DNA from: Yoonia sp034652275
GTDB taxonomy: Bacteria; Pseudomonadota; Alphaproteobacteria; Rhodobacterales; Rhodobacteraceae
Assembly: GCF_034652275.1 (NCBI RefSeq)
Contig: NZ_JAXIWG010000004.1
Coordinates: forward strand, 186,001-250,000
DNA: 64,000 bases
Direction: 5' to 3'
Under the pieces are notes generated by a model. The model did not search any database, was not told where the DNA came from, and saw nothing but the letters and a program-made list of their open reading frames with translations. Each line of letters starts with the position of its first letter. Position 1 is the stretch's first letter. The translations under genes were made by a program, and so were the position numbers. This document shows positions 1 through 8,789 of the stretch, in pieces.

Positions 1-448
1 GCAGGCCCTGCGCGCCGATGATCCCCAGCGTCTGCGCGATCATATAGGCCGAGAGCAGCTTGCCGCGCGTATCGTTGGTGGCAGCGTTGTTCAGCCAGCT
101 TTCGGCGGCGACATAGATCCCCGACATGCAGAACCCGATGACGATCCGCAGGATGGTCCAGAACCACGGGTCCGGCAGCAAGGGAAAGGCGATCAGCCCC
201 GCCGACATGAAACTGCCCAAAGCGGCGAAGACGCGCACATGGCCGACCCGTCGGATCAGCAGGGGCGTCAGCCGTGCGCCCGACAGAAAGCCCATGAAAT
301 AGCCCGAGGTCACGATCGCCAGTGCCGCAGGCGAGAACCCCTCGATCCCGCCGCGCAGGCCGATCAGGGTGAAATGCATCCCGTTGCCCAGCATAATCAG
401 CACGATGCCCAGCAACAGCGCCCAGACGCCCGACAGAACCTTGACCAT
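1..448 (-). CDS. MFS transporter, 3' part outside the window
   Basis: This is the N-terminal 149 residues of a major facilitator superfamily permease; the gene runs off the left edge. The ATG at 446-448 opens with MVKVLSGVWALLLGIVLIML, a first membrane helix. It continues with the helix 2-3 loop motif GYFMGFLSGARLTPLLIRRVGHVRVF (residues about 49-74), which matches the MFS loop 2-3 signature G-X-L-X-D-R-X-G-R-R loosely. Further hydrophobic helices are separated by short charged loops. The family moves small solutes or drugs across the inner membrane by proton coupling. The substrate cannot be told from this part. Confidence 0.8.
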   Translation of the reverse strand, partial: MVKVLSGVWALLLGIVLIMLGNGMHFTLIGLRGGIEGFSPAALAIVTSGYFMGFLSGARLTPLLIRRVGHVRVFAALGSFMSAGLIAFPLLPDPWFWTILRIVIGFCMSGIYVAAESWLNNAATNDTRGKLLSAYMIAQTLGIIGAQGL

Positions 449-577
449 GGCCGACCCTTCCGCGCGCATCCTGTGACGGCCCAGTCTGGTCACAGGCAGG
501 TGGTCCGCGCCTTCGCCGCAACGCCGCATCGGTGACCTTTTGCGACGGAGTGTGTCGCGGATGACGTCCGGGTCAGA

Positions 578-994
578 TCAGGTGCCGGAAGGTCCGGCCT
601 CTCCGGCCTCTGCCAGTTGCAGAAAGAACCCCGTGATCTCTTCCGGCGTCGCGCGGTCGAGCGCGCCTTGGGCGATCTCGGATTGCGACCAGATCCATGT
701 CTTGGCAGGGTCGTGCAACATGGCCCAAGCGCCAAAAACCCGCTCATCCGCGGGTTCGGCGACATGCACCTTCACCTCCAGATGGCGGTCGTCGCGGCTG
801 ATGCGGGCAATCGCGTCGCGGACCTTGTCCTCTGGTCCTTCGAGCCATTGCAGATAGATATCCGCACGGCAGATAAGCGCACCGGTGATACCGTCGCGGG
901 CATTGGCCTTGCGCGCCTGCATCAGGATGCTGCTGAGGATGGCTTCGTCATAGCCAAAGGGCTGGGACGTATAGATGGCGCGAAATACGGTCAT
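578..994 (-). CDS. BLUF domain blue-light sensor
   Basis: This is a 138-residue stand-alone BLUF protein, a flavin-binding blue-light photoreceptor. The flavin-contacting residues expected of the family are visible: Tyr8 (RAIYTS), Asn31 in KANARDGITGAL, and Gln49 in YLQWLEG. RDDRH and a FGAWAM segment near residue 90 (the Trp/Met position) follow. Residues 1-95 are the BLUF domain. The last 40 residues are probably the C-terminal capping helices of short BLUF proteins. There is no fused output domain, so signalling would be by protein-protein contact with an unlinked partner. It sits alone between an MFS gene and an outer membrane protein gene, both on the same strand. Confidence 0.9.
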   Translation of the reverse strand: MTVFRAIYTSQPFGYDEAILSSILMQARKANARDGITGALICRADIYLQWLEGPEDKVRDAIARISRDDRHLEVKVHVAEPADERVFGAWAMLHDPAKTWIWSQSEIAQGALDRATPEEITGFFLQLAEAGEAGPSGT

Positions 995-1122
995 GATGTG
1001 CTGTCCCTGTCTGCCGTGGCATGCAACAGAGCTACACGGTGTGCCAGTGCTTCACAATCGCCGCGCTGCATTGGATCGACCAGCGCAGGTGACTGCGCTG
1101 GTCGTATATCGGCTTGTGGTCA

Positions 1123-3045
1123 TCAGAAGGCGTAAGACACGCCGACTTTCAGACTGAGGTTCGTATCCGTGCCGATCATAGCGCAATCGCCGCCATCAAA
1201 TCCGATGGGGCCGCTGCACTCCCGAACGGGGTCTTGGGTATATTCGTCCGAGTTGGAGGCGAAATACAGCGCTTCCATTTTGACGCTCAAGGTATCTGAC
1301 AACGCATGTTCGACACCCAGGCCGACAATACCACCGACGCGCGTATCGCTCAGATCGTAACTGCTCACGTCCGGCGCGGGCAGTCGGTTATGGGCAAGGT
1401 CGGACTGGACAAAGCCCAGACCGGCTGTCGCAAAAAACAGGCTGTCACCCGATGCGATGCCCGCACGGCCGCGCAGGCTGCCAGCCACGTTGATCGCGGA
1501 TACCACCTCGCGGTAGTCACTGCTGCGCTGGGCTTCGTCATTGGAATAGACCGCAAGATCACCAACGACGCCATAGACAAAGCTGCCATTCTGCCAGTTA
1601 TAGCCTGCATGGCCGCCCAGTCCGGCCCCGAGCGAAACGATCTCGAAGCTGCCACCATATTCGACATAGTCAAGGTCCCAGACGCTGCCTTCGTTCGCCA
1701 GCAGGGCAAAATCGGCACCTGCATAGGCGCCGGACCAGTCATGCGACGGCGCAAGGGCGCCCGTGCCATTTGCACGGCTGTCGCCGCCGATGTAGTAATT
1801 CAAACCTGCCGACACGCTGGTCAGATCAGCGGTGCCGTAATAGGCATCGTCACCGCTGCCAGCGTCATCGGTGCCGTCGAACACTGTATAGCTGGCCTCG
1901 GCGGTCCATGACAGATTGCCGCTGAAGAACTGCTCGACACCGGCGCCGACGGTCAGGCCTGTGTAGGTGCCGTTCATCTCGTTGTTGCCGTCGTTGATGC
2001 TGTTTTCGACTTCAGCAGCCGAAATCCCGCCCAAGACATATAGCAGCGTGTTGCCCGCAGCCATCCCAGCGCGGCCACGCAGGCTGATCACCTGGTCCAT
2101 CGAGGTGCTGACGTCGCCGTTGTAGGCTTCGTAGCTTGCACTCATGTCGCCAAACGCGGCGTTGAGTTCCACACCGACAACGGTTGCACCCAATTGCCAG
2201 TTATACCCGCCTAAGATCGCGCCGGTTGCCGCGGTATTGCCCACATCATAGGTGCCGCCATGGTTGTTAAAGTCGATATCGCTCGTCGCGATATCTGCAA
2301 ATCCGCCGTTCAGGCGTGCACCCGCATAGGCCCCTGAAAAATCGGCCGGTGTGCCATAAGCAGGTGTTGCACCTTGCTGACTGGCGATGTCGCCCAGCCT
2401 GTAGTTTGCGGTCACTGCAAGGGTGTGGATGCGGTCATTGATGCGGAGCGTGTAGTCAAGCTCGTTGGTACTGTCGTTTTCGCCGTAGATGCTCGTGATG
2501 AACGATCCTCCGATCGATAACCGCTCGTTGACCGCCTGCTCGACACCAAACCCTAGGGCGACACCCAGCTTGCCTGCACCGAGATCGGGCCAGCTGTCAG
2601 GAATGTCTTCAAACTCGATCCAGGAGCGTTCAAAGTTGGCATAGGCGAGACCTGCCGTGGTATAGACAACCGTATCTCCGACGACATGGCCGACACGCCC
2701 GCGCAATGTCGCGAGCAGGTCGGCATCGTTCTGGATCTGCACGTCTGTAGAGAAGATATCTTGCCGGGAGTTGGTCAGAAAGCTCAGGTCCGCGGCAAGC
2801 CCCATCAATGTGTTGTTGCGCACAAGGTTGTAGCCGCCCCCGACACCTGCCAGCCCACCGAACGACCGAATGTCCATCGTCGACCCGTACCAGTCATAGT
2901 CGATATCTTCGTATGTGGTTTTATGCTGTGACACGCCGAACTGGCCGCTGATGTACCACCCGTCCCACGCATTGCCTGTCTCTTGTGCGTTGGCAGCAGT
3001 CACCAGTGCCAGGATACTGGTCGCGGAATAAAGGAATCTTTGCAT
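1123..3045 (-). CDS. Outer membrane beta-barrel protein with three tandem repeat domains
   Basis: This 640-residue protein is predicted to sit in the outer membrane. A signal peptide ends near residue 20 (AANA-Q) and the C-terminus is the barrel-type VGVSYAF ending in Phe. The mature chain is three successive copies of an Omp25/RopB-like unit. Each opens with a W/F-[DS]-G-x-Y module (WDGWYISG near 28, FSGAYAGA near 235, WSGAYAGA near 440). Each continues with a GGYNW-like or VGGGYN strand, a LRGRxGxxxGxTLxYxxxG strand pair and a VGxGVE strand pair, and ends in a Y-rich strand. Single-domain relatives are about 200 residues, so this looks like internal triplication. The start is supported by GAGGAC seven bases upstream of ATG. 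The function is unknown. Confidence 0.75.
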   Translation of the reverse strand: MQRFLYSATSILALVTAANAQETGNAWDGWYISGQFGVSQHKTTYEDIDYDWYGSTMDIRSFGGLAGVGGGYNLVRNNTLMGLAADLSFLTNSRQDIFSTDVQIQNDADLLATLRGRVGHVVGDTVVYTTAGLAYANFERSWIEFEDIPDSWPDLGAGKLGVALGFGVEQAVNERLSIGGSFITSIYGENDSTNELDYTLRINDRIHTLAVTANYRLGDIASQQGATPAYGTPADFSGAYAGARLNGGFADIATSDIDFNNHGGTYDVGNTAATGAILGGYNWQLGATVVGVELNAAFGDMSASYEAYNGDVSTSMDQVISLRGRAGMAAGNTLLYVLGGISAAEVENSINDGNNEMNGTYTGLTVGAGVEQFFSGNLSWTAEASYTVFDGTDDAGSGDDAYYGTADLTSVSAGLNYYIGGDSRANGTGALAPSHDWSGAYAGADFALLANEGSVWDLDYVEYGGSFEIVSLGAGLGGHAGYNWQNGSFVYGVVGDLAVYSNDEAQRSSDYREVVSAINVAGSLRGRAGIASGDSLFFATAGLGFVQSDLAHNRLPAPDVSSYDLSDTRVGGIVGLGVEHALSDTLSVKMEALYFASNSDEYTQDPVRECSGPIGFDGGDCAMIGTDTNLSLKVGVSYAF

Positions 3046-3264
3046 GTCGTCCTCGCGGGAATGTGATAAGTGAATGCTTTCTCATACATCGCTGGATTCG
3101 TTCGCCACCAAGGCTAACCGTATGGTCTGCGAAGTTTTCGGTGGTCTGTTGTTACCTAGCGTCACATATCGATAGTCAGGGTTGCGCGCGCGGCGGGTGA
3201 CACACGCTGGGCCTGTGCGGGTGTTCGTTGTGCAAAACTGCGACAATGAAACACCCCTTTGCGG

Positions 3265-3292
3265 TTGACTCGGCCGGGCTTCGCGGTAAAAG
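3265..3292 (+). promoter_or_regulatory. Candidate sigma-70 promoter of rpmG
   Basis: A TTGACT -35 box at 3265-3270 is followed after 16 bases by TAAAAG at 3287-3292. The pair lies about 55 bp upstream of the rpmG ATG. The -10 box is weak. The rest of the 301-bp gap 3046-3346 shows nothing else I can support. Confidence 0.4.
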
Positions 3293-3346
3293 GCAGCTTC
3301 AATCATACACCCGTGGGCCCAGCCCCGCGAAGCCGGAGAAGTGAAC

Positions 3347-3514
3347 ATGGCGAAGCCAACCACGATCAAGATCCGCCTGAACTCCACCGCGGGGACCGGG
3401 CATTTCTATGTGACCAAGAAAAACGCACGCACGATGACCGAAAAGATGGCGATCAAGAAATACGATCCCGTCGTGCGCAAGCATGTCGAATACAAGGAAG
3501 GCAAGATCAAGTAA
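3347..3514 (+). CDS. rpmG: 50S ribosomal protein L33
   Basis: This 55-residue protein is the large-subunit ribosomal protein L33. It opens MAKPTTIKIRLNSTAGTGHF and contains the family pattern FYVTKKNARTMTEKMAIKKYDP, ending in the basic tail HVEYKEGKIK. It has full length for the long alphaproteobacterial type, without the zinc-binding CxxC pairs. A GGAG ribosome binding site lies 8 bases before the ATG. It is monocistronic, with a strong terminator starting 27 bp after the stop codon. Confidence 0.97.
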   Translation: MAKPTTIKIRLNSTAGTGHFYVTKKNARTMTEKMAIKKYDPVVRKHVEYKEGKIK

Positions 3515-3540
3515 GTGATCTTGACCCCTTGGGGACAGTG

Positions 3541-3573
3541 AAAAGGCCGCGCAGTTCGCGCGGCCTTTTTTTT
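3541..3573 (+). terminator. Rho-independent terminator after rpmG
   Basis: A GC-rich inverted repeat (AAAGGCCGCGC and GCGCGGCCTTT around an agttc-type loop) is followed by a run of eight T. Confidence 0.9.
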
Positions 3574-3594
3574 GCGTGACGAAGCCCCGCGCAA

Positions 3595-3624
3595 CAAAAA
3601 AGGGCCGGTGTTTCCACCGGCCCC
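3595..3624 (-). terminator. Rho-independent terminator of the BAX-inhibitor family gene
   Basis: Read on the minus strand, GGGGCCGGTG and CACCGGCCC form a stem around a short GAAA-type loop, followed by six T. It lies 21 bp after the stop of the minus-strand gene. Confidence 0.85.
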
Positions 3625-3644
3625 TGTGATCGTCTTGCCTGCGC

Positions 3645-4382
3645 TTATTCGCGGTTGCCGAACAGTTGCAGCAGGAACATGAACATGTTGATGAAGTTCA
3701 GATAGAGGCTCAGCGCGCCCATGATCGCGGACTTGCCCAGCCATTCCGCATCACCCTGTGCGGCATGTGCGACATACTCGGACTTGATGCGCTGCGTGTC
3801 ATAGGCGGTCAGTCCTGCGAAGATCAGCACGCCGAGGATCGAGATCGCGAACATGATCGCAGGCGACTGCAGGAACAGGTTGACGATCATCGCGACGATG
3901 ATACCGATCACGCCCATCATCAGGAACGTGCCCCATGCGGACAGGTCCTTTTTCGTGGTGTAGCCATAAAGGCTCAGTCCCGCGAAAGCGATCGAGGTGA
4001 TCAGGAAGATCTGCGCGATCGACATGCCGGTGAAGGCCACGAAAATCCATGCAATCGACAGGCCCATGACGGCCGCGAAAGCGTAGAAGAACGTCTGCGC
4101 GGCAGCAGCCGAGAAGCGGTTGATCATGGCGCCGAAGCCAAAGATCATCGCCAATGGTGCGAACATGATGATCCAGCCCAGAATGTTGGGCTGCAGCGTG
4201 ATCGGGTCACGGAACATGCCCAGCAGGGCAGGCGCGGTGCCCACGGCCCAAGCCACGGCAAAGGTGATCAACATGCCTACGGACATCGTGCCGTAGACTT
4301 TGTTCATATGGGCGCGAAGGCCTTCGTCGATTGCGGCCGTGCGGACCCCACCGGCCGTGCGAATTGTCTCGTATTGAGCCAT
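3645..4382 (-). CDS. BAX inhibitor-1/YccA family membrane protein
   Basis: This is a 245-residue integral membrane protein with about seven hydrophobic helices, of the BI-1/UPF0005 family (TMBIM, YccA/YbhL). In bacteria the family is linked to pH-sensitive calcium leak and to FtsH modulation; its role here is unproven. The helices follow an N-terminal cytoplasmic stretch (MAQYETIRTAGGVRTAAIDE). The family region LSLYLNFINMFMFLLQLFGNR is at the C-terminus. I start at the ATG at 4382 because TGGAGGA lies 5 bases upstream. An earlier in-frame ATG at 4436 would add an unrelated 18-residue leader. It is monocistronic. Confidence 0.88.
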   Translation of the reverse strand: MAQYETIRTAGGVRTAAIDEGLRAHMNKVYGTMSVGMLITFAVAWAVGTAPALLGMFRDPITLQPNILGWIIMFAPLAMIFGFGAMINRFSAAAAQTFFYAFAAVMGLSIAWIFVAFTGMSIAQIFLITSIAFAGLSLYGYTTKKDLSAWGTFLMMGVIGIIVAMIVNLFLQSPAIMFAISILGVLIFAGLTAYDTQRIKSEYVAHAAQGDAEWLGKSAIMGALSLYLNFINMFMFLLQLFGNRE

Positions 4383-4534
4383 GTTTTCCTCCAGAATAAA
4401 ACAGCGGCGCCGGGGTACGGCATCCTTGCACGTCATATTGGCAGGATGCCCCCGTTATTCAAGACTTTCCGGCCCAAGAGCCCCCTTATCCGAGCGTTTT
4501 GCGCAACAATGTCGCACCCTGGCGCAAATCCGCG

Positions 4535-4756
4535 TCACAGCCGCCAATGACGCGGCACGTCCCAGAGCGGTTTGGCGGCCTCTGCCTGTGCCTCGTCGGG
4601 GGTAATCCCGATATCGCGCAGCATATGTGCGTCAAGCGCCGCCAGCGACCGGCGCTGCCGGATCAGGCCGATAGACTGCGTGATCTGCGCCCAAAAAGAC
4701 GGGCGCGCGGGCCGTTTGGGCTGCGGGCAAGTGTGTGCCTGTGAAAGACTGGTCAT
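4535..4756 (-). CDS. DUF1127 (YjiS-like) small protein
   Basis: This is a 73-residue basic protein. Its C-terminal half carries the DUF1127 pattern: RRSLAALDAHMLRDIGITPDEA followed by a PLWDVPRHWR tail. Short DUF1127 proteins are widespread in alphaproteobacteria, and some bind RNA and affect phosphate metabolism or sRNA turnover; here the role is only inferred from the domain. AAAGGA lies 6 bases upstream of ATG. The gene is divergent from the LysR gene at 4871, with a 114-bp shared intergenic region that could hold both promoters and the regulator's site. Confidence 0.85.
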   Translation of the reverse strand: MTSLSQAHTCPQPKRPARPSFWAQITQSIGLIRQRRSLAALDAHMLRDIGITPDEAQAEAAKPLWDVPRHWRL

Positions 4757-4870
4757 GACATTTCCTTTTCTGATGAATAGCGCCGTATGTATCTTGATGC
4801 TTGATATGTAGAGGTGCGCGTGTCATAAGAGAAATGAATGTTTGATGGGTAAAGCATCAGGGATATTGAT

Positions 4871-5743
4871 ATGGCGCGCAATCTGGACCTGACCGCCCTG
4901 CGGTCCTTTGTGGCGGTGGCCGATACCGGCGGCGTGACCAAGGCGGCGGGCCTGCTGCATCTGACGCAATCGGCGGTGTCGATGCAGCTAAAACGGCTGG
5001 AGGAATCGCTTGATGCGCCGCTGCTCGACCGGACAGGGCGGGGCATCGCGCTGACGTCGCAGGGGGAACAGCTGCTCAGCTATGCGCGGCGGATGCTGAT
5101 CCTGAACGACGAGATCTATGGCAAGCTGACCTCGGTGGCTTATGAGGGCGAGGTCACGCTGGGCGTGCCGCATGACATCATCTATCCGGTGATCCCGCAG
5201 GTTTTGCGCCGTTTCGCCGCCGCCTATCCGCGGATGCGGGTGCAATTGTCATCATCCTTTACTAGCAACCTGCTGGACGAATACCGACGCGGCGCGATCG
5301 ACATGATCCTGACGACCGAGGACAGCGTGGGGCAGGACGGCGAGACGCTGACTGCAATCCCGCTGATCTGGCTGGGCGCGCCCGGCGGGCAGGTCTGGAA
5401 GGAACGCCCCCTGCGGCTGGCTTATGAACACCGCTGCATCTTTCGCGGCTTTGTCCAGCGCCGTCTGGACGAGGCGGGCATCCCTTGGGAAATGGCCGTC
5501 GAAAGCCATTCCAGTCGCACGATCGAAGCGACGGTCAGCGCCGATCTGGCCGTTCATACGATGCTTGCAGGAGCGGAGCCGCGCCATTTCGAACGGATCG
5601 CGCATGGCGGGGCGCTGCCTGATCTGCGCGATTTCAACATCAACCTCTATCACGCCGACGTCGACAATCCGGTGATCCGCGATCTGGCGGGGTTCATCCG
5701 CGACGGGTTCTATACGCTCAAAGCCCCTGTCATGGCACAATGA
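4871..5743 (+). CDS. LysR family transcriptional regulator
   Basis: This is a 290-residue LysR-type regulator. The winged helix-turn-helix covers residues 1-62: LTALRSFVAVADTGGVTKAA, then LHLTQSAVSMQLKRLEESL and LLDRTGRGIALTSQG. The effector-binding domain follows from about residue 90 (GEVTLGVPHDII) to the end. LysR proteins usually activate a divergent gene upon binding a small ligand. The divergent partner here is the DUF1127 gene, so it is the first candidate target. The C-terminus overlaps the convergent quinone oxidoreductase gene by 14 bp. The ligand is unknown. Confidence 0.92.
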   Translation: MARNLDLTALRSFVAVADTGGVTKAAGLLHLTQSAVSMQLKRLEESLDAPLLDRTGRGIALTSQGEQLLSYARRMLILNDEIYGKLTSVAYEGEVTLGVPHDIIYPVIPQVLRRFAAAYPRMRVQLSSSFTSNLLDEYRRGAIDMILTTEDSVGQDGETLTAIPLIWLGAPGGQVWKERPLRLAYEHRCIFRGFVQRRLDEAGIPWEMAVESHSSRTIEATVSADLAVHTMLAGAEPRHFERIAHGGALPDLRDFNINLYHADVDNPVIRDLAGFIRDGFYTLKAPVMAQ

Positions 5744-6689
5744 CCACCTTGCCGGTCGAGGCGCGGCTACGCATCAATTCCAGCGCCTCTGCCGCCTGAT
5801 CCAAGGGCAGGGTGTGGCTGATATGCGGGGTCAGCCGCCCCTCTGCCAGCCAGCCCAGCAATTCGGCCAGCGAATCGGACAACAGATCAGGGCGGAATTT
5901 CAGATAGCCGCCCCAGTAGAACCCGATCAGGTCGATGTTTTTCACCAGCAGGATATTGGCAGGCACCTGCGGGACATCGCCGCTGGCAAAGCCGATGACG
6001 ATATAGCGCGCCAGCGGTTTGCACGCGCCAAGCGCGGCCTTGAACGCATCGCCGCCCACCGGATCATAAACCACATCGGCCCCGCCCAGCGCCTTGACCG
6101 CCGCCTTGATGTCCTGCGTGTCGCTGTCGATCACATGGTCCGCGCCAGCCGCCTGCGCCACAGCCAGTTTGTCCGCACCCCGTGCCACGGCGATCACGCG
6201 CGCGCCCATGACCTTGCCGATTTCCACCGCCGTCAGCCCGACACCGCCTGCGGCGCCCAGCACCAACAGCGTTTCACCCTGTTGCAGCCGTGCGCGCTGC
6301 GTCAGGGCCAGATGCGATGTGCCATAGGCCACCATGAACCCCGCCGCGACATCGGCGGTCATGCTGTCGGGAACAGGGCGGCAGAGGGCTGCGGGAAACA
6401 CACCCTTTTCGGCCATGCCGCCTTGGCCGCCGAACACCGCGACGCGGGCGCCGATGGCGGGTGTGGTCACACCTTCGCCCTGCGCGATCACCGTGCCGCA
6501 CACTTCCATTCCCAGCGTGAAGGGCGGGGCAGGCGTGTCCTGATAAGATCCCTTGGCCATCAGCAGATCGGCAAAGTTCAATCCGCAAGCGGCAATGTCG
6601 AGCAAGACCTCGCCCGCAGCGGGGGCTGGCACTGCGACTTCGGCCAAGGCGGGCGGGCTGGTGAATGACGATACCTGAAATGCGCGCAT
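5730..6689 (-). CDS. Zinc-independent NADPH:quinone oxidoreductase family protein (MDR)
   Basis: This 319-residue medium-chain reductase is of the quinone oxidoreductase type. The N-terminal GroES-like domain includes GLNFADLLMAKGSYQ and PFTLGMEVCGTV. The Rossmann domain has GAAGGVGLTAVEIGK near residues 145-160 and GADHVIDSDTQDI after it. No structural-zinc cysteine cluster is present, which fits the QOR branch. It probably reduces quinones or enone substrates with NADPH in the cytoplasm. I start at ATG 6689 because AAAGGA lies 9 bases upstream. A GTG 18 bases earlier is possible but would place the ribosome site inside the gene. Confidence 0.85.
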   Translation of the reverse strand: MRAFQVSSFTSPPALAEVAVPAPAAGEVLLDIAACGLNFADLLMAKGSYQDTPAPPFTLGMEVCGTVIAQGEGVTTPAIGARVAVFGGQGGMAEKGVFPAALCRPVPDSMTADVAAGFMVAYGTSHLALTQRARLQQGETLLVLGAAGGVGLTAVEIGKVMGARVIAVARGADKLAVAQAAGADHVIDSDTQDIKAAVKALGGADVVYDPVGGDAFKAALGACKPLARYIVIGFASGDVPQVPANILLVKNIDLIGFYWGGYLKFRPDLLSDSLAELLGWLAEGRLTPHISHTLPLDQAAEALELMRSRASTGKVVIVP

Positions 6690-6941
6690 GGGTCCGAATC
6701 CTTTCACGGTGAGACAGCTCCAGCTTTAGCACCCTGTGACCGGTCAACGCGACCACGGGCGCTGCTTTTCGCGCGTGACCTGTCTTTAAGGTCAGGACAG
6801 CGACTGCAACCGTTGCGTGTTCGCTCTGAAAGGTGTCATCATCGATTACAGGAAGAAAACCCGTGCGTTTTCACTTTTTTGGTAACTATCGCGGCGCTGA
6901 ATGACACATCATCGGGCCGTTTTTCTGATAAGGAAATAATG

Positions 6942-7313
6942 ATGAAGCACCCTGTCGACGTCTATGTGGGCAAACGGATCAGGCATCGCCGTTGGATGAA
7001 TGGGACGACGCAACAACAGCTTGCCGAAAATGTTGGTATCAAATTCCAGCAGATCCAGAAATACGAAACCGGCATGAACCGCGTCAGCGCCTCGCGGCTT
7101 TGGGATATCGCTAATGTGCTTGGCGTGCCTGTCTCGTTCTTCTTTGAAGGCTATGATGCGCAACCTGCGGCAGAAGTCGCCGGCAACGATATGCCGGGCG
7201 ATATCCTGACCGACAAGGAAGCGCTGGAATTGCTGCGGTCCTATTATGCGATCCCCGAAAACCAGCGCCGCCGCCTGTTCGATCTGGCCCGCGTGCTGAG
7301 CGAAGCGGCCTAA
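6942..7313 (+). CDS. XRE family transcriptional regulator
   Basis: This is a 123-residue DNA-binding protein with a Cro/C1-type helix-turn-helix at residues about 8-65: VGKRIRHRRWMNGTTQQQLA, GIKFQQIQKYETGMNRVSAS, LWDIANVLGVPVSFFFEG. A C-terminal segment LRSYYAIPENQRRRLFDLAR resembles the tail seen in many alphaproteobacterial regulators of this size. Two ATG codons lie in tandem (6939 and 6942). AAGGA at 6930 spaces better to 6942. The gene is followed 70 bp later by hisN on the same strand, but I see no functional link. Confidence 0.88.
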   Translation: MKHPVDVYVGKRIRHRRWMNGTTQQQLAENVGIKFQQIQKYETGMNRVSASRLWDIANVLGVPVSFFFEGYDAQPAAEVAGNDMPGDILTDKEALELLRSYYAIPENQRRRLFDLARVLSEAA

Positions 7314-7382
7314 GCGCCTCTTGTCTGTCAAACTGTGCTGGGGTACCGCAAGGCTGCGGACACAGCACAGGTGGCAGGTAAA

Positions 7383-8180
7383 GTGGATCAATCAACGCAG
7401 TCCGACCTGATCCGGGTCGCCCATCTTTTGGCCGATGCGGCGCGCCCTGTGACGCTCGCGCATTTTCGCACCTCCGGTCTGCTGGCCGACAACAAGGCCG
7501 AGGCGCATTTCGACCCTGTCACAATCGCCGATCGCGCGGCCGAACAGGCGATGCGCGCGGTTCTGGCGCGCGAACGCCCTCATGACGGCATCTTTGGTGA
7601 GGAATATGGCCAGACCCCGGGCACATCCGGGCTGACATGGGTGCTTGACCCGATTGACGGCACGCGCGGCTATATCAGCGGCACGCCCACATGGGGTGTG
7701 CTGATCGCCGTGGGTGGCGCGGATGGTCCGGTTTACGGTATCATCGACCAGCCCTATATCGCGGAACGTTTCGCGGGCGGTTTTGGTCAGGCGCATGTGA
7801 CGGGGCCGATGGGCACAGCACCACTGGCCACGCTTGCGCCGCGCGCGCTTGATCAGGCGATCCTGCTGTCCACCTTTCCCGAAATCGGCACCGCCGCCGA
7901 GATGGCTGCGTTTCAGGCCGTATCGCAACAAGTGCGGCTGACGCGCTATGGCATGGATTGCTATGGCTATGCGCTTTTGGCGGCAGGGCAGGTCGATCTG
8001 GTGATCGAGGCGGGGTTGAATGCCTATGACGTACAGGCCCCCATTGCCGTGATCGAGGCGGCTGGCGGGATCGTCACCGATTGGTCAGGTGCGCCTGTGC
8101 ATGCGGGCGGACAGGTACTTGCTGCCGCCAATCGCCAGATCCATGCCGCGGCACTCGCGATCCTGCGCAGGTATGGGTAG
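7383..8180 (+). CDS. hisN: Histidinol-phosphatase, inositol monophosphatase family
   Basis: This 265-residue enzyme removes phosphate from L-histidinol phosphate, the penultimate step of histidine synthesis. It belongs to the Mg-dependent, Li-sensitive inositol monophosphatase fold. The metal-site motifs are present: GEEYG with the catalytic Glu, WVLDPIDGTRGYISG and, near the C-terminus, GLNAYDVQAPIAVIEAAGG. The first in-frame start is GTG at 7335. I favour GTG 7383, which leaves an N-terminus of family length and has AGGT-type Shine-Dalgarno bases close upstream. Other inositol-phosphatase functions cannot be excluded from sequence alone. Confidence 0.8.
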   Translation: MDQSTQSDLIRVAHLLADAARPVTLAHFRTSGLLADNKAEAHFDPVTIADRAAEQAMRAVLARERPHDGIFGEEYGQTPGTSGLTWVLDPIDGTRGYISGTPTWGVLIAVGGADGPVYGIIDQPYIAERFAGGFGQAHVTGPMGTAPLATLAPRALDQAILLSTFPEIGTAAEMAAFQAVSQQVRLTRYGMDCYGYALLAAGQVDLVIEAGLNAYDVQAPIAVIEAAGGIVTDWSGAPVHAGGQVLAAANRQIHAAALAILRRYG

Positions 8181-8270
8181 AGGCATCATCCAGCGAATGC
8201 CCGAATACTGCCTTGGCTTTGCCGCAACTCTCTGGTTGTAAAAGATATCTGAACAAAAGGGTCGCGTGGG

Positions 8271-8753
8271 ATGAGAATCACAATCGCTTTGGTGGCGTCT
8301 GTTGCTTTGTCGGGGTGTTTTGTGGTGGTGCCTATCCCTCAGCAGCAGGCCGTGACACGGTCGGTCCCCGCCACAATCGCCACGCAAGGATTCGGCGGTG
8401 CGCTGAACGACCTGCGCGAAAGCCGTGGCTTGTCCGGTCTTGGGCAGGACCCGCGTCTGACGCGCGCCGCACAGGCCCATGCGGATCACATGACGCAGGC
8501 GGGCTATTTTGCGCACCAATCACCCGGCGGGCCGAACGGTGACACGATGGCCCAAAGGATCAGGTCCGCCGGATGCAGCGCAGGTGCCATGGCCGAGAAC
8601 ATCGCCCAAGGCCAACGCTCCGAAGCCGAAGTGCTTGCTGCCTGGGTCGCGTCGCAGGGCCATCTGACGAACATGCTCGGCCCGCGCTATCGCAGCTACG
8701 GCCTGGGTCGGTCGGGCGATATCTGGGTGCTGAAATTCGCGGACGGGTGTTGA
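8271..8753 (+). CDS. CAP domain (SCP-like) lipoprotein
   Basis: This 160-residue secreted lipoprotein has a signal peptide with lipobox LSGC, so Cys16 would be the lipidated residue. The rest is a CAP/SCP-PR1 domain: LNDLRESRGLSGLGQDPRLTRA, AQAHADHM with the conserved His, MAENIAQGQRSEAEVLAAW, and a C-terminal GRSGDIWVLKFADGC. Bacterial CAP proteins are extracytoplasmic and mostly of unknown function. It is a single gene, followed immediately by the convergent WYL regulator. Confidence 0.85.
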   Translation: MRITIALVASVALSGCFVVVPIPQQQAVTRSVPATIATQGFGGALNDLRESRGLSGLGQDPRLTRAAQAHADHMTQAGYFAHQSPGGPNGDTMAQRIRSAGCSAGAMAENIAQGQRSEAEVLAAWVASQGHLTNMLGPRYRSYGLGRSGDIWVLKFADGC

Positions 8754-8789
8754 GGCCTTAAACCTCTTCGCCAAGGTCGGGCAATCCGG

